DNA from: Patescibacteria group bacterium | Lineage (GTDB): Bacteria; Patescibacteria; Paceibacteria; UBA6257; 2-01-FULL-56-20 | Length of the DNA stretch: 5,952 nt | Direction: 5' to 3' | NCBI GenBank assembly: GCA_023484365.1 | Contig: JAMDBA010000057.1 | Span: 1-5,952, forward strand | Shown: piece by piece, positions 1 through 5,085 of the stretch | How the letters are laid out: every line of letters starts with the position of its first letter | How positions within the stretch are numbered: position 1 is the first letter of the stretch | Made by a program: the position numbers and the translations under genes | The notes under the pieces: generated by a model | Seen by the model: the letters and a program-made list of their open reading frames with translations, nothing else | Databases searched by the model: none | What the model was told of the DNA's origin: nothing

Positions 1-9
1 TGGGCAAAC

Positions 10-21
10 AACAACGTTGTT
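10..21. repeat. 12-bp perfect palindrome AACAACGTTGTT
   Basis: The arms AACAAC and GTTGTT pair perfectly about the centre between 15 and 16. It lies at the window edge just before a stronger hairpin. Its function is unknown: it could be the end of an upstream gene, part of a mobile-element end, or chance. Confidence 0.4.
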
Positions 22-35
22 TGGATAAAAAGATA

Positions 36-55
36 CCCCGAGCGTGAGCTCGGGG
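36..55. repeat. GNRA-loop hairpin, copy 1 (REP-like or terminator)
   Basis: An 8-bp GC-rich stem, CCCCGAGC / GCTCGGGG, closes a GTGA tetraloop. It is followed by AGTTTCATTTTTTTA, so it could end transcription from an upstream gene outside the window. It is nearly identical to the hairpin at 5799-5818, with one compensated base-pair change and another GNRA loop. That hairpin precedes an IS200/IS605-type transposase, so this one may instead be a dispersed REP-like copy or an element end. The sequence does not decide between these. Confidence 0.7.
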
Positions 56-137
56 AGTTTCATTTTTTTAATTTTATAAATAGTTTTAGCGGCGCCAAAC
101 AGCGTGGTTGCTTATAATTTTATTCGGCTAGCTTGGG

Positions 138-146
138 TGCTATAAT
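138..146 (+). promoter_or_regulatory. Extended -10 promoter (TGCTATAAT) of the MliC-like gene
   Basis: A consensus TATAAT (141-146) is preceded by the extended element TGC. No good -35 hexamer lies 16-18 bp upstream, as is usual for extended -10 promoters. Six bases separate the hexamer from the ATG at 153, so transcription should start at or next to the A of the start codon, giving a leaderless mRNA. A second TATAAT at 113-118 could be an alternative promoter with a longer leader. Confidence 0.65.
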
Positions 147-152
147 ATAAAG

Positions 153-1064
153 ATGAAAAAACATATCGCGTTTATTATCGCCGTTTTTATAATTTTAGGG
201 GTAGGAATTTGGCATTTTTATTATAAAAATTCTTTAGCGCCAAACGCCATTGCTCAAGTTCATTATGTTTGTGACGGCGGAAAAACGATTGACGTCAGTT
301 ATTACTCGGGTGGGCCGGCGCCCACGCCAAAGCCCGGAGAGCCGCCAACGCCAACTGGCAGCGCTAAGGTTGTTTTAAGCGACGGACGGACGATGAGCCT
401 TAAACAAACTATCTCAGCCGATGGGGCTCGCTATTCAAATGGAAATCCGATGATTGCCGGAGATGAATCTTTTGTTTTTTGGAGCAAAGGAAACGGCGCG
501 CTGGTTTTAGAAGGCGATAATAAACAAACTTATATCGGCTGCGTTGCTGTTGTTTCTGATCCGGGCGGCTTGCCGCAAGTTTACGAAAACGGCGCGCTTG
601 GCTTTTCTGTGCGTTACCCGGCTGGTTATTCCTTAAATACTTCCTATAAATACCAAGAACTTGGACCGGGTAAAGGAATTAACGGCGTTAAATTTACCAT
701 TCCTGAATCAATGGCAAAAGGCACTAATCTTTCCAGTTTTGATACCGGTGTTTCGGTTGAAGAGATTCCTAATGTCCAAAATTGCGACGCCAAACTTTTC
801 CTTTATTCCGGCGCTACTTCACGAGAAATAACCGATGGTGGGGTTGATTATTCTTTCGCTTCAACCACCGGGGCGGCTGCTGGTAACCGTTACGAGGAAC
901 AAGTCTGGGCGTTTCCCGGAACCAATCCTTGCGTTGCTGTTCGTTACATTATCCATTACGGGGTTATTGAAAATTATCCGCCTGGCGTTGTCAGCGAATT
1001 TAACCGCGCCGATTTAATTAAGCAGTTTGACGCTATCCGACAGTCGCTTACCTTAGCGCCATAA
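153..1064 (+). CDS. Membrane-anchored MliC-like lysozyme inhibitor with C-terminal exported domain
   Basis: A 303-residue exported protein. Residues 5-24 form one hydrophobic segment after a Lys-Lys-His start; AIA at 32-34 could be a signal peptidase site, otherwise this is a membrane anchor. There is no lipobox. Residues 36-132 resemble MliC, the family that binds and blocks c-type lysozyme: VHYVCDGGKTIDVSY (36-50), SADGARYSNG (88-97) and FWSKGNGALVLEGD (109-122). Cys40 and Cys130 bracket the domain and may form a disulfide. A proline-rich insert (55-68) sits in the first hairpin. Residues 143-303 are a second domain opening YENGALGFSVRYPAGY, a pattern of PsbP-like exported domains common in Patescibacteria; Cys211 and Cys260 could pair. 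The MliC call rests on motif recognition; the role of the second domain is unknown. The ATG is favoured by the promoter 7 nt upstream; no Shine-Dalgarno is visible. Confidence 0.8.
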   Translation: MKKHIAFIIAVFIILGVGIWHFYYKNSLAPNAIAQVHYVCDGGKTIDVSYYSGGPAPTPKPGEPPTPTGSAKVVLSDGRTMSLKQTISADGARYSNGNPMIAGDESFVFWSKGNGALVLEGDNKQTYIGCVAVVSDPGGLPQVYENGALGFSVRYPAGYSLNTSYKYQELGPGKGINGVKFTIPESMAKGTNLSSFDTGVSVEEIPNVQNCDAKLFLYSGATSREITDGGVDYSFASTTGAAAGNRYEEQVWAFPGTNPCVAVRYIIHYGVIENYPPGVVSEFNRADLIKQFDAIRQSLTLAP

Positions 1065-1085
1065 TCTCCTTTTATAGCGTCTTTG

Positions 1086-1094
1086 TGTTATGCT
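1086..1094 (+). promoter_or_regulatory. Extended -10 promoter (TGTTATGCT) of the hydrolase operon
   Basis: In the 36-bp gap after the MliC-like gene, TGT precedes TATGCT (1089-1094). Six bases then separate it from the ATG at 1101, the same geometry as at 138-153 and 5847-5859. No convincing -35 is visible. It argues for ATG 1101 over the in-frame TTG at 1083, which would lie upstream of the predicted transcript start. Confidence 0.5.
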
Positions 1095-1100
1095 TTTCCT

Positions 1101-1997
1101 ATGGAGAAAAATTTTTATCCTTGTTTTCAGATTGAAATAATAACGCCTAAAAAAATCCAGCTGGACGGCTTATGGTTCGGACCAGCTCATTCTAAAAGGG
1201 TTATAATTTTCGTTCATGGTCTGGCAAGCACCGCTTTTAAAACCAAAATGGCGAGAAGTTGGGTGAGCCAAAGCGCGGCGGTGATTACTTTTGGCAATCG
1301 CGGCCACGACAAAATAACATCCGTCAGGAAAATTTTAAAAAACAGGAGAGGGTATAAATCTATTTTAGCAGGAGAAGCGCACGAAGTTTTTACTGATTGC
1401 GCCGACGACATTCAAGGAGCCGTCAATTTTGCCAAAAAAAGAGGAGCGAAAGATATTTATCTTGCCGGCCATTCAACTGGTTGCCAGAAAATCACTTACT
1501 GGGCAAGCCGAAAAAATAACCAGCGTCAGGTCAAAGGGCTGATTTTACTCGCTCCTTTAAGTGATTATTCAATAGCGCTGGCGTTTGATAAAAACGGCAA
1601 GCTTGGCCGCGCGGTCAAATTTGCCCGCGCGCTCGTTAAAAAAGGCAAAAAGCACGAGCTTATGCCGAAAGATTTATGGAGCGATCCTCTTGACGCTCAA
1701 AGATTTTTAAGCCTTTCCACGCCCAATAGCGCCGAGGAAATTTTCAGTTATGCGCAGCCTAAAAAATACCCGCGTATTTTTAAAGCGGTTAAATTGCCGG
1801 TTATGGCGATACTGGCGGAAAAAGACGAATACGCTGACCGATCGGCGGAAAAAATAGCAAACTGGCTAAAAAAACATTCGGCTTCAAAAAAAATCAGCAT
1901 CAGAACTATTCCGGAGGTTGGTCATAGTTTTCACGGCGCGGAAAAAACTATTTTAATTTATGTAAAAAATTGGATAAAGAGCATTAATGAAAAATAA
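1101..1997 (+). CDS. Alpha/beta-hydrolase (serine hydrolase, DUF1749-like)
   Basis: A 298-residue cytoplasmic alpha/beta-hydrolase with no signal peptide. VIIFVHG (34-40) gives the HG oxyanion turn after strand 3; GHSTG (123-127) is the nucleophile elbow with Ser125; LAEKDEYAD (238-246) supplies the acid, probably Asp242; VGHSFHG (274-280) supplies the base, probably His275. Spacing and length fit the fold without truncation. The overall pattern recalls the DUF1749/YqiA-like esterases, but substrate cannot be read from sequence. The ATG at 1101 is preferred to TTG 1083 because of the -10 element just upstream. The stop codon overlaps the next gene by 11 nt, so the two are probably co-transcribed and translationally coupled. 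No Shine-Dalgarno is visible. Confidence 0.88.
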   Translation: MEKNFYPCFQIEIITPKKIQLDGLWFGPAHSKRVIIFVHGLASTAFKTKMARSWVSQSAAVITFGNRGHDKITSVRKILKNRRGYKSILAGEAHEVFTDCADDIQGAVNFAKKRGAKDIYLAGHSTGCQKITYWASRKNNQRQVKGLILLAPLSDYSIALAFDKNGKLGRAVKFARALVKKGKKHELMPKDLWSDPLDAQRFLSLSTPNSAEEIFSYAQPKKYPRIFKAVKLPVMAILAEKDEYADRSAEKIANWLKKHSASKKISIRTIPEVGHSFHGAEKTILIYVKNWIKSINEK

Positions 1998-3261
1998 TTT
2001 ATTTAAAGGGCTGAAAAAACTTGGCCGGATGGCTGGACCTGGAGTAATAACCGGCGCGGCCGATGACGATCCTTCGGGAATCTTAACCTATCTTCAAGCG
2101 GGTTTTTCCTACGGTTTCAAAATTCTTTGGTTGGCATTTTTAACTTTGCCTTTTATGATTGCTATTCAAGAAATGTCGGGGCGCATAGGATATGTTAGCG
2201 GTAAGGGGCTGGTCAGGCTGATAAAAAACCATTACGCGAAGTGGTTTCTTTACTTGGTAGTGGCGGCATCCGTGGTGGTCATAATTATTAATATTGGCGC
2301 CGATCTTTTGGCGATGGGGGTTGTTATGGAAGGGCTTTTGCCGATGTCAAAAATATTTTGGATTCCATTCGTCGCCGCGATGATACTTATTTTTACGATT
2401 TTTCTTTCTTACCCTAAGTTCGCCAGTGTTTTAAAATGGCTAAGCCTTTCTTTGCTTTTTTACGTTGCCGCTTCTATTTATACGCGGATAAATTTCTGGG
2501 AAGCAGCGAAGGCGACTTTGACGCCGACAATCGTTTTTAATAAAAATTTTTTGTATATTGCCGCCGCATTTTTCGGGACGACCGTTTCTCCTTATCTGTT
2601 TTTCTGGCAGGCGAACGAAGAAATTGAAGAAAGGGAAAAAATTAAGAGGGATGGCAATTTTAAAAAGTTTTTCGCGACTAAGGGCAAGCTGAAAAGCCTC
2701 AAACACGATACGTTTATAGGAATGATATTTTCCAATATTATTACTTGGTTTATAGTTGTCGCTGCCGCTAATCTTGTGGCTGTTGAAGGTTATAAAAATA
2801 TAGCCGATTTTAAAGCCGCCGCGTCGGTTTTGCGACCTCTTTTGGGGAGGTGGGCGTTTTTAGCTTTCGGCGTCGGTATTATCGGAACAGGCCTTCTGGT
2901 GGTGCCGGTTTTAGCGGGGGCGGTCGGTTATATGCTGGCGGAAGTTTTTAACTGGTCGGAGGGAATGAATAAGACTTTTAAAGAAGCAAAGAGTTTCTAT
3001 GGGGCTATAATTTTGGCGACGCTAATAGGTGTGTTGATGGCAGTATTAAACTTGAATCCGGTTGGAATGTTGATTTATACCGCCGTGCTTTATTCGCTTA
3101 TAACTCCGCCGATAACTTATGCGATAGTTAGGATGGCAAACAATAAAAAGATAGTCGGCAATAAAACTAGTAGCGGCTTAATTAATTTTTTAGGCTGGGC
3201 GACTTTTGCTTTTTCGATTTTAGTAGCTGGACTTTATATTTTAACCCTTTTCCATTTTTAA
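1987..3261 (+). CDS. Nramp-family divalent metal transporter, DPSG subtype
   Basis: A 424-residue polytopic membrane protein with about 11 hydrophobic segments and the Nramp layout. The first helix carries GPGVITGAADDDPSGILTY (17-35): the metal-binding DPGN motif of MntH/DMT1 is here DPSG (28-31). The sixth helix carries GTTVSPYLFFWQ (197-208) where classical members have a Met-Pro-His motif, so the soft-metal-selecting methionine is absent. Related non-classical Nramps (NRMTs) that lack this methionine can carry Mg2+, so Mg2+/Mn2+ rather than strict Mn2+/Fe2+ uptake is possible; this is inference. A charged loop (210-242, EEIEEREKIKRDGNFKK) follows helix 6. The gene starts inside the end of the hydrolase gene (11-nt overlap) and is followed after 3 nt by the RNA phosphodiesterase gene. 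Direction of transport and substrate are not shown. Confidence 0.88.
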   Translation: MKNNLFKGLKKLGRMAGPGVITGAADDDPSGILTYLQAGFSYGFKILWLAFLTLPFMIAIQEMSGRIGYVSGKGLVRLIKNHYAKWFLYLVVAASVVVIIINIGADLLAMGVVMEGLLPMSKIFWIPFVAAMILIFTIFLSYPKFASVLKWLSLSLLFYVAASIYTRINFWEAAKATLTPTIVFNKNFLYIAAAFFGTTVSPYLFFWQANEEIEEREKIKRDGNFKKFFATKGKLKSLKHDTFIGMIFSNIITWFIVVAAANLVAVEGYKNIADFKAAASVLRPLLGRWAFLAFGVGIIGTGLLVVPVLAGAVGYMLAEVFNWSEGMNKTFKEAKSFYGAIILATLIGVLMAVLNLNPVGMLIYTAVLYSLITPPITYAIVRMANNKKIVGNKTSSGLINFLGWATFAFSILVAGLYILTLFHF

Positions 3262-3264
3262 ATT

Positions 3265-3792
3265 ATGAGCAACAAAAGAATTTTTATAGCCGTCCCGATA
3301 TCTAAATATTTACAAGAGGAAATTTTTAATTGGGAGAAGAAATACGAGAAACTTCCCGTCCGCTGGTTGTCCGGTAAAAATATTCATATTACCATTATTC
3401 CGCCATGGTACGAAGATAATCTTGAAGTGATTATCGAAAAGCTGGAAAGCGTAAAAGGGGAGCCATTTAACGTAGAATTCAGCAAAGTTTCCTATGGCTT
3501 TGACCCGAAACAGCCTCGTCTTATATGGGCCGAAGGCAAGGCACCCGAAAAAATTATCCGCCTTAAAGCCGAACTGGGAAAAATATTTCCCGAATACAAA
3601 AGCGAATACAAAGACTGGTTAATGCACATAACTATCGCCCGCTTTGACCCCGCGGCATTTTCTTCTTTTCCAGTGAAATCCCTGGATGAAAAAGTCTTAT
3701 GGCGCGACAGAGTTGATTCTTTTGTGCTGATGGAATCCCATCTGTCCCGTTCCGGCGCTGATTATGAATTTTTAAAGGAATTTAAATTTTAG
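3265..3792 (+). CDS. thpR: RNA 2',3'-cyclic phosphodiesterase (2H family, ThpR/LigT)
   Basis: A 175-residue soluble protein with the two H-x-T-x signatures of the 2H phosphoesterase superfamily: HITI at 41-44 and HITI at 121-124, about 80 residues apart as in bacterial ThpR/LigT. FIAVPIS (7-13) is the usual first strand and RLIWAEG (85-91) the strand before the second repeat half. Family members open 2',3'-cyclic phosphate RNA ends to 2'-phosphates and can join tRNA halves by a 2'-5' bond in vitro; the cellular role is still vague. Length is normal. The ATG lies 3 nt after the transporter stop with no Shine-Dalgarno, suggesting termination-reinitiation. It is the last gene before a strong terminator. 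Confidence 0.93.
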   Translation: MSNKRIFIAVPISKYLQEEIFNWEKKYEKLPVRWLSGKNIHITIIPPWYEDNLEVIIEKLESVKGEPFNVEFSKVSYGFDPKQPRLIWAEGKAPEKIIRLKAELGKIFPEYKSEYKDWLMHITIARFDPAAFSSFPVKSLDEKVLWRDRVDSFVLMESHLSRSGADYEFLKEFKF

Positions 3793-3818
3793 GTTAATTT
3801 TCAGATAAAGAAAAAACC

Positions 3819-3846
3819 AAAAGCCCCTGCAAAGGGGCTTTTTAAT
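3819..3846. terminator. Bidirectional Rho-independent terminator
   Basis: A 9-bp perfect stem, AAAAGCCCC (3819-3827) / GGGGCTTTT (3834-3842), encloses the loop TGCAAA. T residues follow on the plus strand, and the A-rich stretch before it (3810-3822) gives a T-tract on the minus strand. It lies between the convergent stops of thpR (3792) and the DUF1059-type gene (3853), so it can end both transcripts. Confidence 0.9.
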
Positions 3847-3852
3847 TACAGA

Positions 3853-4047
3853 TTAGACTTCTTTAATTTTTGATTTCATCGTTGCTTCCATTGCGCCTTC
3901 CGGCATAGCCTTCATTTTGGCTACGTCTTCCGGGTGGACGATGGTGGCATGGTCAACCATTTTTTTGACCACCTCATCTTCGGTTTCTCCGGTTGCCACG
4001 AAAGGGCAGGTTGCCGCTCCTAAATCCTTACAAGAAAGTGATTTAAT
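3853..4047 (-). CDS. DUF1059-type small protein with apparent ATT start
   Basis: A 64-codon minus-strand gene ending in TAA (3855-3853). The protein runs (M)KSLSCKDLGAATCPFVATG at 1-20, then ETEDEVVKKMVDHATIVHP at 21-39, and ends KSKIKEV. This matches the DUF1059 pattern: C-K-D-x-G near the N-terminus, C-x-F, G-x-T-x-E-E, and two histidines (33, 38). Function of the family is unknown. No ATG, GTG or TTG precedes the conserved start. An in-frame TAA lies five codons upstream of ATT, no frame contains an ATG nearby, and the first internal ATG is codon 30, past half the domain. The ATT at 4047-4045 is exactly where family members have Met. A good promoter ends 9 nt upstream, so the mRNA is nearly leaderless. 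The gene diverges from the PAP2 gene and converges on thpR. A disabled start (pseudogene) is the alternative, but the intact, in-frame sequence argues against it. Confidence 0.8.
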   Translation of the reverse strand: MKSLSCKDLGAATCPFVATGETEDEVVKKMVDHATIVHPEDVAKMKAMPEGAMEATMKSKIKEV

Positions 4048-4055
4048 TTTTTTAT

Positions 4056-4085
4056 TTTATAAATTGCGCGACCTTTGTGTGTAAA
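4056..4085 (-). promoter_or_regulatory. Sigma70-type promoter of the DUF1059-type gene
   Basis: Read on the minus strand, TTTACA (4085-4080) and TATAAA (4061-4056) are each 5/6 matches to the -35 and -10 consensus, separated by 18 bp. Transcription should start near 4049, about 2 nt before the ATT start codon. Confidence 0.65.
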
Positions 4086-4105
4086 AACTGATATTTTAAT
4101 TATAG

Positions 4106-4123
4106 CATTATTACGTAATAATG
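4106..4123. promoter_or_regulatory. Perfect 18-bp palindrome, candidate operator
   Basis: CATTATTACGTAATAATG is its own reverse complement over all 18 bases. It lies in the 125-bp divergent intergenic region, about 20 bp upstream of the minus-strand -35 and 28 bp upstream of the PAP2 -10. That position suits a dimeric regulator acting on both genes. No regulator gene is in the window, and AT-rich palindromes can arise by chance. Confidence 0.5.
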
Positions 4124-4151
4124 TTGAACCAAAAATATTTTTTTAATCGTA

Positions 4152-4157
4152 TATAAT
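4152..4157 (+). promoter_or_regulatory. -10 promoter element (TATAAT) of the PAP2 gene
   Basis: A consensus TATAAT sits 16 nt before the ATG at 4173, giving a predicted leader of about 9 nt with no Shine-Dalgarno. TTGAAC at 4124-4129 resembles a -35, but its 22-bp spacing is too long to be convincing. Confidence 0.5.
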
Positions 4158-4172
4158 TAGAATAAGTACGCT

Positions 4173-4955
4173 ATGGGGAAAATTATTAATAAACATAAGC
4201 TTCTGTGGGCAAAAAAAGAATTTATTTGGGCTACAATGTCTTCGCTGTTTTTATTCGGCTTAAGTTTGGTAGCAGCTTATTACAGTAATTACTATACCAC
4301 TCTTGTGGCGGGCGCCTCAGTAAGGGATGTTATTCTTGATAATTTGCCGCCGATGAATATGAATTTTGTTTTTACGGATGGCGCCTTAATATTTTTACTA
4401 ACCATCCTCGCCGTCATTATTTTTTATAAACCGGCAAGCATCCCTTTTGTTATTAAAGCTAGCGCGCTGTTTATAATTATTAGATCTATTTTTATAACTC
4501 TTACCCATTTCGGTCCGCCAAACGAGATGTCTTATATAGACCCTGGCAGCCTGCTCTATAAATTTAGCTCTGGAGACGATTTGTTTTTTTCTGGTCACAC
4601 GGGCTTTCCGTTTTTGATGGCTTTAATTTTTTGGGATAATAAATATTTAAGATATTTATTGTTGTCGGTTACTTTAATTGCCGCCGTCGCCGTCCTTTTA
4701 GGACATCTTCATTATTCCATAGATGTTTTAGCGGCGCCTTTTATCACTTTTGGTATTTTCACAATCGCTAAATGGGTGAGAGTTATAAAAATAGATCTAA
4801 TAATTATAAACAGCGCGCTAGCTTTAAGGAGACACGCATTTTTTACAAAACCGCTAAATGGGTGTTCGCTAAGGATTATAAGTTTTTTGTTGGATAACAG
4901 AATTTATTCTAGTCATAAAATAATAGAGATTTTAGTTGACAATAAGCAAAAATAG
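4173..4955 (+). CDS. PAP2-type membrane phosphatase/phosphotransferase with rearranged C-terminus
   Basis: A 260-residue membrane protein. Hydrophobic segments lie at about 17-38, 68-85, 92-111, 144-155, 160-177 and 186-200. DDLFFSGHTGFP (135-146) and GHLHYSIDVLAAP (177-189) carry the PAP2 motifs: His142, His180 and Asp184 should form the phosphotransfer site. The spacing resembles the PAP2_C/sphingomyelin-synthase-like branch, which acts on lipid phosphate headgroups; the real substrate is unknown. Residues after Val202 are not native. An 86-bp insertion (4779-4864) joins an inverted copy of this gene to a copy of part of the downstream protease gene and shifts the frame, so the last 58 residues are antisense or out-of-frame translation. 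Without it the protein would end AKWVFAKDYKFFVG at residue 212. The catalytic core is intact, so the product may still work. Confidence 0.85.
   Translation: MGKIINKHKLLWAKKEFIWATMSSLFLFGLSLVAAYYSNYYTTLVAGASVRDVILDNLPPMNMNFVFTDGALIFLLTILAVIIFYKPASIPFVIKASALFIIIRSIFITLTHFGPPNEMSYIDPGSLLYKFSSGDDLFFSGHTGFPFLMALIFWDNKYLRYLLLSVTLIAAVAVLLGHLHYSIDVLAAPFITFGIFTIAKWVRVIKIDLIIINSALALRRHAFFTKPLNGCSLRIISFLLDNRIYSSHKIIEILVDNKQK
4453..4501 (+). repeat. Inverted repeat arm A (donor, 49 bp)
   Basis: This stretch of the PAP2 gene, coding for the membrane segment around residues 94-110, is the exact reverse complement of 4779-4827. Because it is part of the conserved core, it is taken as the original copy. The match continues for four bases (4503-4506) beyond one mismatch at 4502. 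Confidence 0.95.
4766..4778 (+). repeat. 13-bp direct repeat, copy 1 (left edge of insertion)
   Basis: CGCTAAATGGGTG recurs exactly at 4852-4864. In frame here it codes for the end of IAKWV, the last native residues of the PAP2 protein. The two copies bracket the 86-bp insertion. Its first eight bases, CGCTAAAT, also occur in the protease gene at 5238-5245. Confidence 0.95.
4779..4827 (-). repeat. Inverted repeat arm B (copy, 49 bp)
   Basis: Exact reverse complement of 4453-4501, separated from it by 277 bp. Translated in the PAP2 frame it gives RVIKIDLIIINSALAL, antisense of a membrane helix. The two arms could fold into a long hairpin in mRNA or a cruciform in DNA. Confidence 0.95.
4826..4859 (+). 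repeat. 34-bp direct repeat, copy in PAP2 tail
   Basis: Identical over 34 bases to 5212-5245 in the caspase-like gene, 386 bp downstream. Here it is read in a different frame (RRHAFFTKPLN), so it carries no conserved coding sense and is the copied, not the native, version. Confidence 0.95.
4852..4864 (+). repeat. 13-bp direct repeat, copy 2 (right edge of insertion)
   Basis: Second copy of CGCTAAATGGGTG. Downstream of it the ancestral PAP2 3' end (4865-4897) continues, now out of frame. Confidence 0.95.
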
Positions 4956-4964
4956 CTCTATCGT
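4936..4964 (+). promoter_or_regulatory. Possible promoter (TTGACA-17-TATCGT)
   Basis: A consensus -35, TTGACA (4936-4941), stands 17 bp before a 4/6 -10, TATCGT (4959-4964); TATATT at 4964-4969 is an alternative at a poor 22-bp spacing. It could serve the caspase-like gene, but its transcript would run straight into the hairpin at 4975-4998. It overlaps the end of the altered PAP2 frame and may be fortuitous. Confidence 0.3.
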
Positions 4965-4974
4965 ATATTTAGCT

Positions 4975-5001
4975 AAGGACTTATTAATTTAGGTCCTTTT
5001 T
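4975..5001 (+). terminator. Terminator of the PAP2 gene
   Basis: AAGGACTT (4975-4982) pairs with AGGTCCTT (4991-4998), with one G-T pair, around an 8-base AT loop; further T residues follow. It lies 20 nt after the present stop and 78 nt after the inferred ancestral stop. Confidence 0.7.
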
Positions 5002-5066
5002 CAAAATAATTTATCTGCGCGTTCGCACAAGCGTGGATAGCAAGGCTTGGCCGTGTGGCTCTAGTC

Positions 5067-5074
5067 AAAGGAGG
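5067..5074 (+). promoter_or_regulatory. Full-consensus Shine-Dalgarno AAAGGAGG
   Basis: AAAGGAGG followed by CGAT closely matches the complement of the 16S rRNA 3' tail (AAAGGAGGTGATC). It is the only strong Shine-Dalgarno before a gene in the window. It lies 89 nt before the ATG at 5164, too far to serve it, but 11 nt before the in-frame ATT at 5086, so it marks the real start upstream of that ATG. Confidence 0.75.
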
Positions 5075-5085
5075 CGATAACGAAG

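Larger units (their letters stand above)
4779..4864 (+). other. 86-bp patchwork insertion from serial template switching
   Basis: Three pieces make up the insertion: 4779-4827 is the reverse complement of 4453-4501; 4826-4859 is identical to 5212-5245; 4852-4864 repeats 4766-4778. The junctions show short homologies: GGGTG against TACCC (four pairs plus a G-T wobble), AA, and CGCTAAAT. Deleting the 86 bp lets GCT AAA TGG GTG read on as TTC GCT AAG GAT TAT AAG to a TAA at 4895-4897. All donors lie within about 0.5 kb. A misassembly is the alternative. Confidence 0.85.

Noticed and set aside
1..28. Possible tail of an upstream gene (GQTTTLFG, TAA at 26-28) before the first hairpin
   Set aside because: Only eight codons are visible and two other frames are also open nearby, so no frame can be chosen.
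83..96. 14-bp match GTTTTAGCGGCGCC shared with 4725-4738 in the PAP2 gene
   Set aside because: A single 14-mer in 6 kb can occur by chance, and the flanks do not match, unlike the 34- and 49-bp repeats.
835..1017. Second plus-strand ORF inside the MliC-like gene
   Set aside because: Overlaps conserved coding sequence in another frame and has no family signature or start signals.
1083..1100. TTG start at 1083 for the hydrolase
   Set aside because: It adds six unremarkable residues, and the extended -10 at 1086-1094 would place the transcript start downstream of it.
1214..1411. Minus-strand ORF inside the hydrolase, and similar antisense frames at 2440-2706, 4398-4598 and 5065-5325
   Set aside because: They lie opposite clearly conserved genes, show no recognisable domain and are best explained as shadows of the real frames.
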